From SZUA-229 sp036567985 (GTDB lineage: Bacteria; Pseudomonadota; Gammaproteobacteria; SZUA-229): a stretch of DNA of 64,000 nucleotides. The notes beneath the pieces are model-generated. The model was given only the letters and a program-made list of their open reading frames with translations. It was not told where the DNA came from and made no database searches. Position numbers and translations under genes: made by a program. Positions 36,856 through 45,404 of the stretch are shown one piece after another (within the stretch, counting starts at the first letter, position 1; each line of letters opens with the position of its first letter). The stretch covers positions 1 to 64,000 of the forward strand of contig DATCTK010000012.1 of assembly GCA_036567985.1 (NCBI GenBank), written 5' to 3'.

Positions 36856-37283
36856 TGGCGTCCAGGCGTAAACATCGGCCAATGGCGGAAATCAATGTGG
36901 TGCCCTACATCGATGTAATGCTGGTGCTGCTGATTATTTTTATGATTACCGCGCCGATTGTGCAGCAGGGGGTAGAAATCGAGCTGCCACGGCCAAATGT
37001 TGCTGCCAAACAAATGTCGCCGGATCAACATGAACCAGTGGTGGTGGCGGTTGATCAAAAGGGTGATTTTTATCTTAATATCGGTGACCATCCGGATAAG
37101 CCGATTGAAGCAGAATTGTTGGTCAACCGGGTAGCGGCAGTGCGTCAGTTAAAACCCGATGTGCCAGTGCTGGTGCGGGGTGACCGTGGTGCAGGGTATG
37201 GCCAGGTGGTGGATGCCATGGTGTTACTGCAGAAAGCCGGGGTGGAAAAAGTCGGCTTAATGACGGATCAGCCAGACAATTAA
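36855..37283 (+). CDS. tolR: Tol-Pal system protein TolR
   Basis: Inner-membrane partner of TolQ, with one membrane helix at about 19-38 carrying the conserved proton-path aspartate D20 (VVPYIDVMLVLLI) and a periplasmic ExbD-like domain. 142 residues, normal. GTG start overlapping the tolQ stop; tolA begins one base after the tolR stop. Confidence 0.97.
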   Translation: MASRRKHRPMAEINVVPYIDVMLVLLIIFMITAPIVQQGVEIELPRPNVAAKQMSPDQHEPVVVAVDQKGDFYLNIGDHPDKPIEAELLVNRVAAVRQLKPDVPVLVRGDRGAGYGQVVDAMVLLQKAGVEKVGLMTDQPDN

Positions 37284-37284
37284 T

Positions 37285-38214
37285 ATGCACACCAGTCTGT
37301 TCTCGCAAATAAAACAATTTCCACGGCTGTTGCTGTTTTCAATTCTGCTGCATCTGTTTCTGCTGGCGATTTTAATGTTTAGCCTGCAGCATACCTCCGC
37401 ACCTAAAATGCCGGCAGAGAAAAAAGTCGATACCGTGAAGGCGGTGATCATTGATGCCAGTGTGGTGGAGCAGGAAGTTCAGAAACTGAAACAGGCGGAA
37501 GACAGCGCACGGCAAAAGAAGCTGGAAGAACAGAAAAAGTTACAACAACAGGCGGATGCTGCGCGGCAGAAACGATTGCAGGAAGAGAAACGCCTGGCCG
37601 AAGTGAAACGCAAGGAACAGCAGCGTAAGCAGGAGCAGGCGAAAAAAGAAAAAGCCGAGCAGCTAAGAAAACAGCAGGAACTGGCAAAACTGGAAAAGCA
37701 GAAAGCCGAGCTGGAAAAGAAAAAACAGGCCGAGCAACAGCGACTGGCGGAGCTGGAAAAGAAACGTAAGGCGGAAGAAGCGGCTGCAGAAAAGAAAAAG
37801 CGTGAGCAGGCAGAAGCGGCGCGACAGAAAAAACTGGCAGAAGAAGCCGAGGCAAGACGTAAGGAGCAGGAAGCGGAAATGCGACGCCAGATGCTGGCGG
37901 AAGAAGCCCGCATGGCAAAACAGAGTGCAGAAAACCAGCGGCTACTGGCGCAGTATAAATACAGCATTAAACGTAAGGTGCAGGATAACTGGCAGCAACC
38001 GGTGAATATGACTGCAGGCTGGTCCTGTGTAGTTCTGGTAGAACAGGATCGCTTCGGTGAAGTGCTGAATGTACAATTAAAACAATGCAATGGCAGTGAG
38101 GCCTTCAAGAGCACGGTAGAGCGTGCGGTACGCAAGGCCTCGCCTTTACCCGAGGCGCCCAATAACGATGTATTTGATCGAAAAATAGAATTTATCTTCA
38201 GGCCTGATGTATGA
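37285..38214 (+). CDS. tolA: Tol-Pal system protein TolA
   Basis: Links the inner-membrane TolQR motor to Pal and TolB. The 309-residue protein has one membrane helix at about 14-34, a long Lys/Glu/Ala/Gln-rich helix (about 55-225) spanning the periplasm, and a C-terminal globular domain (about 226-309, starting YKYSIKRKVQDNW) with a cysteine pair. The low-complexity helix is typical of the family and not a sign of an artefact. The stop overlaps the tolB start (ATGA). Confidence 0.96.
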   Translation: MHTSLFSQIKQFPRLLLFSILLHLFLLAILMFSLQHTSAPKMPAEKKVDTVKAVIIDASVVEQEVQKLKQAEDSARQKKLEEQKKLQQQADAARQKRLQEEKRLAEVKRKEQQRKQEQAKKEKAEQLRKQQELAKLEKQKAELEKKKQAEQQRLAELEKKRKAEEAAAEKKKREQAEAARQKKLAEEAEARRKEQEAEMRRQMLAEEARMAKQSAENQRLLAQYKYSIKRKVQDNWQQPVNMTAGWSCVVLVEQDRFGEVLNVQLKQCNGSEAFKSTVERAVRKASPLPEAPNNDVFDRKIEFIFRPDV

Positions 38215-39503
38215 AAAAACTAATCACGATTATCTTTTTATTTTCACTATCACTCGGTGCGCACAGCGCATTGCGAGTGGAAATTACCAAAGGCGCGGAT
38301 GGTGCACTGCCGATTGCAATCGTGCCGTTTCAGCAGCAGTTGCAGTCAGCCACAAGTGATACCGATGTGGCGGCGATTGTGCGCAATGATTTACAGCGCA
38401 GTGGCCGCTTTGCACCAATTGAGCCGGACAAACTGATTGCCCGGCCCCGTGCAGCGGAGGATGTAAATTTCAAACTCTGGCGGGTGGCGGGTATCGATCA
38501 CCTGGTGATTGGCGATATCAAACAGTTGAATGCGGATCAGTATGAAATCAGTTTCCGCTTGCTGGATGTGTTCAAGGGCAACCAGGTGCTGGGTTACCAG
38601 TTCCGTGCCACCAATAAAACAATACGCAGTGTCAGTCACCATATCAGTGATCTGATCTATGAAAGTATTACCGGGCAGAAGGGTGCGTTTGATACCAAGA
38701 TCGCCTATGTGACCACCCAGCGCCAGCAGGGACGTCAGCCCTCCTATGTGTTGCAGGTGGCGGATACCGATGGGCATAACCCGCAAACCGTACTGACTTC
38801 ACAGCAACCGATTATGTCACCCTCCTGGTCACCGGATGGCAGCCAGCTGGCATATGTCAGTTTTGAGAAGCGCAAATCAGAAATCTATATTCAGAATCTG
38901 TACACTCAGCAGCGTCAGAAAGTGGCTTCATTCAGTGGCATTAACGGCGCGCCCGTGTGGTCCCCGAATGGTCGTGAGCTGGCCTTGACCCTGTCCAAGG
39001 AAGGTAATCCGGATATTTATGTGCTGGATGTGGCAAGTAAATCGCTGCGTCAGGTTACCCGTCACTGGGGCATAGATACCGAGCCCGCCTGGACAGCGGA
39101 CGGCAAGGAGCTGGTGTTTACCTCAAGCCGTGCCGGTAAGCCGCAGATTTATCGCATAAGCAGCAAGGGCGGTAATGCCAAACGCCTGACCTTTGACGGC
39201 AAATACAATGCCAGCCCGGAAGTGTCCAGCGATGGTCGCACCCTGGTGTATGTGCAGGGTGAGGGCAATGAGTTTCGTATTGCCACCATGGATCTGCAGT
39301 CGGGTTTCGTGCAGGTGCTGACCGATGGGCCACTGGATGAATCACCCAGTTTCGCGCCCAATGGCAGCATGATTCTGTACGCTTCCACCGATCAGTCACA
39401 GGGTGTACTGGCAGCGGTTTCAAGCGATGGTCGTTTCAAGCAGAAACTGGTGCTCTCGGACGGTGACGTAAGAGAACCGACCTGGGGGCCGTTTAAGCAG
39501 TAA
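38211..39503 (+). CDS. tolB: Tol-Pal system beta-propeller protein TolB
   Basis: Periplasmic protein interacting with Pal and TolA. The 430-residue precursor has a signal peptide (1-19, cleavage after AHS), an N-terminal alpha/beta domain (to about 165) and a six-bladed WD40-like propeller with repeated SPDGSQLAYVS-type blades. It overlaps tolA by four bases and is followed by pal after 126 bases. Confidence 0.97.
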   Translation: MKKLITIIFLFSLSLGAHSALRVEITKGADGALPIAIVPFQQQLQSATSDTDVAAIVRNDLQRSGRFAPIEPDKLIARPRAAEDVNFKLWRVAGIDHLVIGDIKQLNADQYEISFRLLDVFKGNQVLGYQFRATNKTIRSVSHHISDLIYESITGQKGAFDTKIAYVTTQRQQGRQPSYVLQVADTDGHNPQTVLTSQQPIMSPSWSPDGSQLAYVSFEKRKSEIYIQNLYTQQRQKVASFSGINGAPVWSPNGRELALTLSKEGNPDIYVLDVASKSLRQVTRHWGIDTEPAWTADGKELVFTSSRAGKPQIYRISSKGGNAKRLTFDGKYNASPEVSSDGRTLVYVQGEGNEFRIATMDLQSGFVQVLTDGPLDESPSFAPNGSMILYASTDQSQGVLAAVSSDGRFKQKLVLSDGDVREPTWGPFKQ

Positions 39504-39629
39504 GTGTCTCGGTTTGTATGACGAGTTTAAAAAATTTAACAGAGTATAAATTAGCAGAGGGTTTGCAGCTGTAGCCATCTGGGATCAGCACTGTACACCG
39601 GATGCTTTAACCGAAATGAGGAAACAAAC

Positions 39630-40190
39630 GTGAAAAAATTAATCACAACCCTGTTTGTAAGCGGCCTGCTGGTCGCCTGTGCACCACAGAACGTTAAAGA
39701 CGATGGCGCTGGCACAATGGCCGGTGCAGGCGGCGAACCCGCGGGCGGTGTTGAAACCGGTGGTTTAAGCGGTTCGGGTATGGACGATGGTACTCTGCTC
39801 TCCGGGCTGGATGTGTCCTATGAAAAAACAGCGATCAATGACACAAATAATGTATTGATCGAGAAGGTTATTTACTTTGACTATGACAGTGACCAGATCG
39901 GTGAGGAATACCAGACACTGATTGCGCACCATGGCAAATACCTGGCGGCCAATGCGGATATGCAGGTGCGCATTGAAGGCCATGCGGACGAACGCGGCAG
40001 TCGAGAATACAATGTGGCGCTGGCTAACCGCCGTGCACAATCGGTGCGTCGACTGGTGCTGTTCCAGGGTGCAGCTGCAGACCAGGTGGATGTGGTTAGC
40101 TACGGTGAAGAAAAGCCGGTGGCACTGGGTCATGATGAGGAGTCCTGGCGCCTTAACCGCCGTGTTGAGCTGGTCTACGAAGCACGTTAA
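39630..40190 (+). CDS. pal: Peptidoglycan-associated lipoprotein Pal
   Basis: Outer-membrane lipoprotein binding peptidoglycan. The 186-residue precursor has lipobox LVAC with C17, a Gly-rich spacer (25-60) and an OmpA-like domain (about 75-186) with the peptidoglycan motif GHADERGSREYNVALANRRA. GAGGAAAC upstream is a good ribosome site. The Lnt enzyme encoded at 4.1 kb would add its third acyl chain. Confidence 0.97.
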   Translation: MKKLITTLFVSGLLVACAPQNVKDDGAGTMAGAGGEPAGGVETGGLSGSGMDDGTLLSGLDVSYEKTAINDTNNVLIEKVIYFDYDSDQIGEEYQTLIAHHGKYLAANADMQVRIEGHADERGSREYNVALANRRAQSVRRLVLFQGAAADQVDVVSYGEEKPVALGHDEESWRLNRRVELVYEAR

Positions 40191-40313
40191 TATAACGCCA
40201 TTCTGTTTGTGAACAATGCGCGCTTGCTGGCTGGTCGATTTTTATGACTGGCCAGCGTTGTGCATGGCATTGCAATTCCAACTATCAATGTATACAGCCC
40301 GTAGGCCCCTGTT

Positions 40314-41150
40314 ATGTCATTTAAATCTGTAATTTTGCCAGCTCGAACCCTGATGCTGGCGGCACTCCTTACTGTATCGGCGCCACTGCTGGCAAATCAG
40401 CAATCGATTGAACAGCGTCTGAACCGGCTGGAAAATATTCTTGGTAGCCAGGTATTGATGGATCAGTCACAACGTCTGGAACTGATGCAGCAGGAGTTAC
40501 AGACCTTGCGCGGCATGCTGGAATCCCAGGAAAACCAGCTGGATCTGATCAGGCAGCGTCAGCGGAACCTCTATCAGGATATCGATCGTCGCCTGGGCGA
40601 ACTGGAAATTACCTCGGGACGGGGAAGTGCTACTGCTGGTGGAATGCCCAGCGCCAGTGTCTCCGCTGGTCGATCACCCATCGCACCGCCATCCGCCTCG
40701 GTAACCGGTTCTGATGAAATTGATAATGAGCAAGCCATGACGGCCATGGTGACGCCGGGTGAGAAGAGTGACAAATCGGCCTACAGTGAGGCTTTTAATA
40801 CACTCAAGGCGGGACGTTATCAGGATGCGATCAAGGCATTCAAGGGGTTCCAGAAAGACTACCCGGAAAGCCCCTACAGCGCCAATGCACAGTACTGGCT
40901 GGGTGAGGCCTATTCGGTATCGCGGGACTATAAAACCGCGCTGAAGGAATTCCAGGCGGTGGTCAATAACCACCCCGAGAGCAATAAGGTGGAAGGTGCG
41001 ATGCTGAAAATCGGCTACACCCATTATGAAATGCAGGACTGGGCTGCCGCGCGTTCAGCATTGAACCAGGTGGTGAGCAAATACCCCGGCACCGCTGTGG
41101 CACGCAAGGCAGAAGAGCGGCTGCAGCGCATGCAGCGTGAAGGCCATTAA
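40314..41150 (+). CDS. cpoB: Cell division coordinator CpoB (YbgF)
   Basis: Periplasmic TolA-binding protein coordinating peptidoglycan synthesis with outer-membrane constriction. The 278-residue precursor has a signal peptide (to about 27, LLA|NQ), an N-terminal coiled coil (about 30-100) that trimerises in relatives, a Ser/Ala/Gly linker, and C-terminal TPR repeats (about 155-275). It ends the tol-pal cluster; queE begins 28 bases later. Confidence 0.94.
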   Translation: MSFKSVILPARTLMLAALLTVSAPLLANQQSIEQRLNRLENILGSQVLMDQSQRLELMQQELQTLRGMLESQENQLDLIRQRQRNLYQDIDRRLGELEITSGRGSATAGGMPSASVSAGRSPIAPPSASVTGSDEIDNEQAMTAMVTPGEKSDKSAYSEAFNTLKAGRYQDAIKAFKGFQKDYPESPYSANAQYWLGEAYSVSRDYKTALKEFQAVVNNHPESNKVEGAMLKIGYTHYEMQDWAAARSALNQVVSKYPGTAVARKAEERLQRMQREGH

Positions 41151-41178
41151 GTCTCACCCGCTACAGGCTGCAGATTCT

Positions 41179-41844
41179 ATGTCTTCAGAGCAGGTCGCGG
41201 ACGCTTCACGTCTGCGCATTACCGAAATTTTCCATTCGCTACAGGGTGAGTCCTCCTATGTGGGACTGCCCACGGTCTTTGTTCGCCTGACCGGCTGTCC
41301 ATTGCGCTGTCACTACTGTGATACCGCCTATGCCTTCAGCGGTGGCGAATGGATGAGCCTGACGGATATCAGGGCGCAGGTGGCGTCTTACGGTGCGCAG
41401 CAGGTGTGCGTGACCGGTGGCGAGCCCCTGGCGCAAAAAGCCTGCATCGAGCTGCTGAGTGCGCTCTGTGATGAGGGTTACAATGTATCACTGGAAACCT
41501 CAGGGGCTATGGACATCTGTGCTGTTGATGCCCGGGTCAGTCGCATTATGGACCTGAAAACACCGGCCTCCGGTGAGGAAGTGAAGAACCGCTATGAAAA
41601 TATCCCCTGTCTGAGCCAGCATGACGAAGTCAAATTCGTGATCTGTGATCGTGCTGATTACGAATGGGCCAGATCAATGATTGAGGAATATCAGCTACTG
41701 GCTAAGACACGGGTACTGATGTCGCCGGAACACCAGAATCTGCCAGCCAGCGAGCTGGCGGACTGGATTCTGCAGGACCGACTGAATGTGCGTTTCCAGT
41801 TGCAGTTGCACAAATATTTGTGGAATAACCAGCCGGGCAGGTGA
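41179..41844 (+). CDS. queE: 7-carboxy-7-deazaguanine synthase
   Basis: Radical-SAM enzyme making 7-carboxy-7-deazaguanine for queuosine. The 221-residue protein has the CxxxCxxC cluster motif (CPLRCHYCDTAYAF) near 37-44 and the GGEPL motif near 80. The frame is open from GTG 41137 within the end of cpoB, but ATG 41179 (MSSEQVADASRLRITEIFHS) gives a family-like N-terminus. queC follows directly; queD and queF are not in the window. Confidence 0.95.
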   Translation: MSSEQVADASRLRITEIFHSLQGESSYVGLPTVFVRLTGCPLRCHYCDTAYAFSGGEWMSLTDIRAQVASYGAQQVCVTGGEPLAQKACIELLSALCDEGYNVSLETSGAMDICAVDARVSRIMDLKTPASGEEVKNRYENIPCLSQHDEVKFVICDRADYEWARSMIEEYQLLAKTRVLMSPEHQNLPASELADWILQDRLNVRFQLQLHKYLWNNQPGR

Positions 41845-41867
41845 TTATTCAGAGGTGCCCTGTAAAG

Positions 41868-42551
41868 ATGAGTGAAAACAATAAAAAAGCAGTGGTGCTG
41901 GTGTCTGGTGGGCTGGACTCAGCCACGGTACTTGCCATGGCCCATGCGAAGGGATATGAATGCTATGCCCTGAGCTTTGACTATGGCCAGCGCCACAGCA
42001 CCGAACTGGCTGCAGCAAAGACCATTGCCGAGGCCCATGGGGCTGTGGCGCACCAGGTGTTACACCTTGACCTGAACAGGCTGGGCGGCTCAGCTCTCAC
42101 CGACAACAGTATCGATGTGCCAACCGCGCTGGCGGAAGGTATTCCGGTGACCTATGTGCCCGCGCGAAACACCATATTCCTGTCGATGGCACTGGCCTGG
42201 GCCGAGGTGCTGGCGGCGGATGATATCTTTATCGGGGTGAATGCGGTGGACTATTCCGGTTACCCTGATTGCCGTCCCGAGTTTATCCAGGCATTTGAAA
42301 CCATGGCCAATCTGGCCACCAAAGCCGGGGTTGAGGGGCATCATATGCATATTCATACACCACTGATCGACATGAGTAAGGCGCAGATTATCCAGCAGGG
42401 TGTGGGCCTGGGTGTGGACTATTCGCTTACCGTATCATGCTATTCGGCAGATGCTGAAGGTCGTGCCTGTGGTGAGTGTGACTCCTGCCGCCTGAGAAAA
42501 AAAGGCTTTGAAGAGGCGGGTCTGCCAGACCCAACCCGTTATCGAGCCTAA
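41868..42551 (+). CDS. queC: 7-cyano-7-deazaguanine synthase
   Basis: ATP-dependent enzyme converting 7-carboxy-7-deazaguanine to preQ0. The 227-residue protein has the PP-loop SGGLDSAT near 12-19 and the C-terminal zinc cysteines (CYSADAEGRACGECDSC). An in-frame GTG at 41841 overlaps the queE stop, but ATG 41868 starts the conserved part. The next gene is tRNA-Lys, which is not itself a queuosine substrate. Confidence 0.96.
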   Translation: MSENNKKAVVLVSGGLDSATVLAMAHAKGYECYALSFDYGQRHSTELAAAKTIAEAHGAVAHQVLHLDLNRLGGSALTDNSIDVPTALAEGIPVTYVPARNTIFLSMALAWAEVLAADDIFIGVNAVDYSGYPDCRPEFIQAFETMANLATKAGVEGHHMHIHTPLIDMSKAQIIQQGVGLGVDYSLTVSCYSADAEGRACGECDSCRLRKKGFEEAGLPDPTRYRA

Positions 42552-42662
42552 CGATTAGCGGCATTTCTGCTGCTGCTGAAATGCCCACCTTCAGGACATA
42601 ATCGCTGAGGGTCTATCATCGGCGAATTGTTCGTATAAGCATAAATATTGCAGAATTTTGTC

Positions 42663-42690
42663 TTGTAATTTCAGGTGAATCAGGTAATAT
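42663..42690 (+). promoter_or_regulatory. Promoter of tRNA-Lys
   Basis: TTGTAA at 42663-42668 and TAATAT at 42685-42690 are 16 bases apart. The next bases (ACGCGCC) are a GC-rich discriminator of the kind linked to stringent control. The tRNA begins 13 bases after the -10. Confidence 0.6.
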
Positions 42691-42703
42691 ACGCGCCTTC
42701 TTC

Positions 42704-42779
42704 GGGCCGTTAGCTCAGTCGGTAGAGCAGTGGACTTTTAATCCATTGGTCGAGTGTTCGAGTCACTCACGGCCCACCA
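42704..42779 (+). tRNA. tRNA-Lys (UUU anticodon)
   Basis: A 76-base cloverleaf with encoded 3' CCA. The acceptor stem pairs GGGCCGT with ACGGCCC, the D-loop region reads AGCTCAGTCGGTAGAGC, the anticodon loop is CTTTTAA with TTT, and the T-loop has TTCGAGT. A rho-independent terminator follows 9 bases later. Confidence 0.97.
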
Positions 42780-42787
42780 TATATAGA

Positions 42788-42818
42788 AAGCCTGTCAGTT
42801 TCTGACAGGCTTTTTTTT
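42788..42818 (+). terminator. Rho-independent terminator of tRNA-Lys
   Basis: AAGCCTGTCAG and CTGACAGGCTT form a stem with a short TTT loop, followed by eight T residues. The dispersed repeat begins immediately after it. Confidence 0.9.
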
Positions 42819-42898
42819 ATGCACAGGAGAGCGTATTTTGCGTGAGGCAGGCGACAGCCGTGAGCCGATGGTCGTTAGTCCAACGACAAATGACGCTT
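42819..42898 (+). repeat. Terminator-linked dispersed repeat, copy 1
   Basis: Starts ATGCACAGGA directly after the T-run, continues CGTATTTTGCGTGAGGCAGG, and ends in four in-phase heptamers at 42871-42898 (GTCGTTA, GTCCAAC, GACAAAT, GACGCTT). It shares order and orientation relative to the terminator with copies at 47001-47128, 50543-50629 and 51877-51952. Confidence 0.75.
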
Positions 42899-42902
42899 CA
42901 CG

Positions 42903-42935
42903 TAGGGTGGCATCAAGCGAAGCGGATCCACCTGA
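42903..42935. repeat. Imperfect GTAGGGTGG...CCACC palindrome
   Basis: TAGGGTGGCATCAAGCGAAG followed by CGGATCCACC forms an imperfect inverted repeat of a kind scattered between genes in many gammaproteobacteria. It lies in the gene-free gap between tRNA-Lys and soxA. Confidence 0.5.
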
Positions 42936-42975
42936 TACCCGTTCATTAGCGGACTCGCTTCTGTTTTATATGCAT

Positions 42976-43004
42976 AAAAAAAGCCCGGATAAACCGGGCT
43001 TTTT
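42976..43004 (-). terminator. Rho-independent terminator of soxA
   Basis: AGCCCGG and CCGGGCT pair around ATAAA at 42982-43000. Read on the minus strand the stem is followed by seven T residues, 21 bases after the soxA stop. The four T residues on the plus side could make it weakly bidirectional. Confidence 0.85.
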
Positions 43005-43024
43005 ATCTCATACGAACGTCAGGC

Positions 43025-43882
43025 TTACTTGCGTATGCCAGGGCCGTTTAATGTCAGGCCATTGCTCATATAGGTGTGGAAGTACTCAAGTGCACGGTAC
43101 TCTTCGCTCTGTGTCGCGAAGGGCTTGGCGCGTACCTGCTTGTTACAGCCACCGTAACGACGTTGCAGTGTACCCATGCCGTCACCTGAGTCACTGCCCA
43201 TAGACCACTTGTTGCGGTATACAGGGAAGTGTGTGGTGTGACCCAGTGCTGGGCTCAGAATATCAGCACGCACACGGTTGCCCGCATTGTAGTAGTGACA
43301 GTCTGCACATGACATATTCAGCTGACCGCGCTTCGCATAGAAGTGCTTTTTGCCGCGTTCATACCATTGCATTGACTCGGGTGTGTCGACAACCTTCACA
43401 TTGCCCTTGGCGCCGCGAGACTGGTAGGCAATGTAGGCTGACAGGTGTGCTATGTTGCCGGTTTTGTATTTCCAGGCTTTCTCACCGTTCTTTTCAAGAC
43501 ACTCGTTAATGGCCAGCTCAACTGTGATGACTTCGCCACGGTTCTTGTCGAAGTAAGGATAGTTTTGCTTCATGCCTTTTTTAGCATCTGGGAAACAGCT
43601 AGCGAAGGTTTTGCCATTCTGGAATGGTTTATTGAACAGGGTTTTACCTTTTTCAACATAGATTTCATATGGAGGAAACTCTTCAAAGGCTTCCCACTGA
43701 TCGCGTGAGGCCTTGTCTACAGAGTAAACGCCGTTAGCGAAGTCCTGCAAGGGAACATCGGGGAAACGTTCAGTGAAATATGCTCTGAAATCTTTCAGAT
43801 CCTGTTCCGGGTTTGCAGCTGTGCCGAGTAGCGGGGCAGTGAGCATGCAAAACGCAGATACAATGACTGCAATTTTTTTCAT
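43025..43882 (-). CDS. soxA: Sulfur oxidation cytochrome c subunit SoxA (monohaem type)
   Basis: Catalytic half of SoxXA, which joins thiosulfate to the SoxY cysteine in the periplasm. The 285-residue precursor has a signal peptide (1-22). There is one CxxCH haem site, C192-A-D-C195-H196, and the conserved catalytic cysteine C246 in YGGCNKQ. The N-terminal haem site of dihaem SoxA is absent; C96 and C128 may instead form a disulfide, as in monohaem SoxA. AAGGTACCG precedes the ATG. It is last in soxXYZA and has its own terminator. Confidence 0.95.
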   Translation of the reverse strand: MKKIAVIVSAFCMLTAPLLGTAANPEQDLKDFRAYFTERFPDVPLQDFANGVYSVDKASRDQWEAFEEFPPYEIYVEKGKTLFNKPFQNGKTFASCFPDAKKGMKQNYPYFDKNRGEVITVELAINECLEKNGEKAWKYKTGNIAHLSAYIAYQSRGAKGNVKVVDTPESMQWYERGKKHFYAKRGQLNMSCADCHYYNAGNRVRADILSPALGHTTHFPVYRNKWSMGSDSGDGMGTLQRRYGGCNKQVRAKPFATQSEEYRALEYFHTYMSNGLTLNGPGIRK

Positions 43883-43922
43883 AATCGGTACCTTTTTTAT
43901 TAGTGATGACTGACTGAAAAGC

Positions 43923-44237
43923 TTATTTTATTTTCGCTTCTACAGAGTCACTCTCGCCCTTATTGTCTACCCAGCTCATTTTTAATGTGTCGCCAGCTTT
44001 AGCGCCACTGAACTTGAATGACAGGTAAGGATTTTTTGAGATAGCTGTGCCCCAGTCTGCTACCAGGACATCTGCACCGTTGACGTTGCAGGTAAGTTCC
44101 TGAATAAAATGCGCTGGAAAGTTTTTGCCAGTTTTTGAATTCTTGCGCTGGCCCGTTTCCATCGGGTGACTGATAAGTGCCTTAACGACAGTGGTGCCGT
44201 CAGATACTTTAGCACGTACTTTAATTGAATTTGCCAT
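43923..44237 (-). CDS. soxZ: Thiosulfate-oxidation carrier subunit SoxZ
   Basis: Immunoglobulin-like partner of SoxY in the periplasmic sulfur-carrier complex. 104 residues, the normal size, with the SHPMETGQRKNSKTG region near 24-38 and the C-terminal WVDNKGES. It has no signal peptide of its own, so it must be exported with the Tat-targeted SoxY. AGAGGAA lies before the ATG. 24 bases separate it from soxY. Confidence 0.95.
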   Translation of the reverse strand: MANSIKVRAKVSDGTTVVKALISHPMETGQRKNSKTGKNFPAHFIQELTCNVNGADVLVADWGTAISKNPYLSFKFSGAKAGDTLKMSWVDNKGESDSVEAKIK

Positions 44238-44261
44238 AGTAATATTCCTCTAAAAACTTGA

Positions 44262-44732
44262 TTAACCGCCGCAGCCGCCAATGGTTACTTTAACTAGCAG
44301 TTTGCTGCTGTATAACTTGTCGCCGGATTTAACAACAGCGATCACATCGGATGTTTTACCCATTTTTACACGAGTGGAAACAAAGCCTTCTGTGTTGCTA
44401 CCCAGCTTAAAGGTGGCCGTCATAGGGGTTGGGTTTTCAGAAATCAGAATGCTGATAGATTCTGCATTTGGAATAGTGCTGGTAACTGTAACAGGTACTA
44501 CAGCGCCGTTTTCAGCAATTTCTGGTGCTTTCAGCGTAATGTCAGAGCTTTCTGTCATTGCAGTGCCGCCTAAAGCATTTTTAAGTGCTGAATCCAGGTC
44601 TTTTGCTTCGAAAGCAGCTTTTGGCCATGCAGCCAGTACCGCGCGTGGAGTGATCAGTCCTGCGCCAACAGCGACGCCGAACGCGCCTGCTGCTGCAGAA
44701 CGCTTGATGAAGGATCTACGTGTATTGTTCAT
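44262..44732 (-). CDS. soxY: Thiosulfate-oxidation carrier subunit SoxY
   Basis: Carries sulfur intermediates on its C-terminal cysteine. The 156-residue precursor begins with a twin-arginine signal (RRSFIKR, hydrophobic stretch to about 34) and ends in the swinging-arm motif GGCGG, with C154 as the sulfur-binding residue. AAGGTAGA precedes the ATG. It lies between soxX and soxZ with short gaps. Confidence 0.96.
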   Translation of the reverse strand: MNNTRRSFIKRSAAAGAFGVAVGAGLITPRAVLAAWPKAAFEAKDLDSALKNALGGTAMTESSDITLKAPEIAENGAVVPVTVTSTIPNAESISILISENPTPMTATFKLGSNTEGFVSTRVKMGKTSDVIAVVKSGDKLYSSKLLVKVTIGGCGG

Positions 44733-44749
44733 TGTCTCTACCTTAAAAA

Positions 44750-45124
44750 TTATAGCGTGTGTATAAACTCAACAACTTTGTCGATTTCGGATGCACTTAG
44801 AATCTCATGTGCTCCGAAGGGCGGCATCATTGTATTAGGATTCATCGTACGTGCATCGCTGATCTGTGCACGGAGTTTATCCTTGTCGGGGAATCGGGCC
44901 TTCATCGCGACTAGCGGTGGACCGATGTTTCCAGGTAGGTCGCCACCTTCTATCTGGTGACATGCAAGGCAGTTACCTTTCTTTCTATCGAAGGCAATTT
45001 TCTTGCCTTGCTCAATGACAGTTGCATCGGCCGCATGGGTGATGACTGGCATTGCGAAAGAAAGAGCGCCCAATAACGCAGCAAGCGAGGTTGCTGTAGA
45101 GATGGTTTTAGCGGTGTACCGCAT
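44750..45124 (-). CDS. soxX: Sulfur oxidation cytochrome c subunit SoxX
   Basis: Small haem subunit that takes electrons from SoxA. The 124-residue precursor has a signal peptide (to about 31, THA|AD), a haem site C52-L-A-C55-H56 and a likely methionine ligand in NTMMPPFG (near 98). A strong ribosome site (GAGGAG) precedes the ATG. First gene of soxXYZA; the 280-base gap upstream is AT-rich and shows no clear operator. Confidence 0.94.
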   Translation of the reverse strand: MRYTAKTISTATSLAALLGALSFAMPVITHAADATVIEQGKKIAFDRKKGNCLACHQIEGGDLPGNIGPPLVAMKARFPDKDKLRAQISDARTMNPNTMMPPFGAHEILSASEIDKVVEFIHTL

Positions 45125-45404
45125 AGTTCACTCCTCAATACTTTATGATTGCGTGGAAATTCAGGGACCAATCTATAGATAGTAGTCAGATTTTAGTATA
45201 TTCCATTAGTTCTGCAGATTTTTAATAAAAATGCAAGCTCTATTGTGCCTGTGTTTTTACCAAGTCTCTGTTTTACTAGCCTGTTATAGTTATATTAGAT
45301 TGGATGCCTAATAGCATACCCAAAACACTGCTGATGGCAAGAAAAAAACCAGTTTTGTGTGGATCTGTTTGCCAAACTATATTATTAAAATCTAATAAAT
45401 AAAG

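Noticed and set aside
37479..38162. A long minus-strand frame opposite tolA.
   Set aside because: It is the Ser/Cys/Phe-rich mirror of the Lys/Glu/Ala-rich TolA helix, an effect of codon composition.
42704..42779. tRNA-Lys as the attachment site of an integrated genomic island.
   Set aside because: No integrase gene lies downstream and I found no second copy of the tRNA 3' end in the window.
42838..43203. An open frame of 121 codons on the plus strand between tRNA-Lys and soxA.
   Set aside because: It runs through the dispersed repeat, a palindrome and the soxA terminator and then antisense to soxA. Composition is Cys/Arg/Ser-rich and unlike the neighbours.
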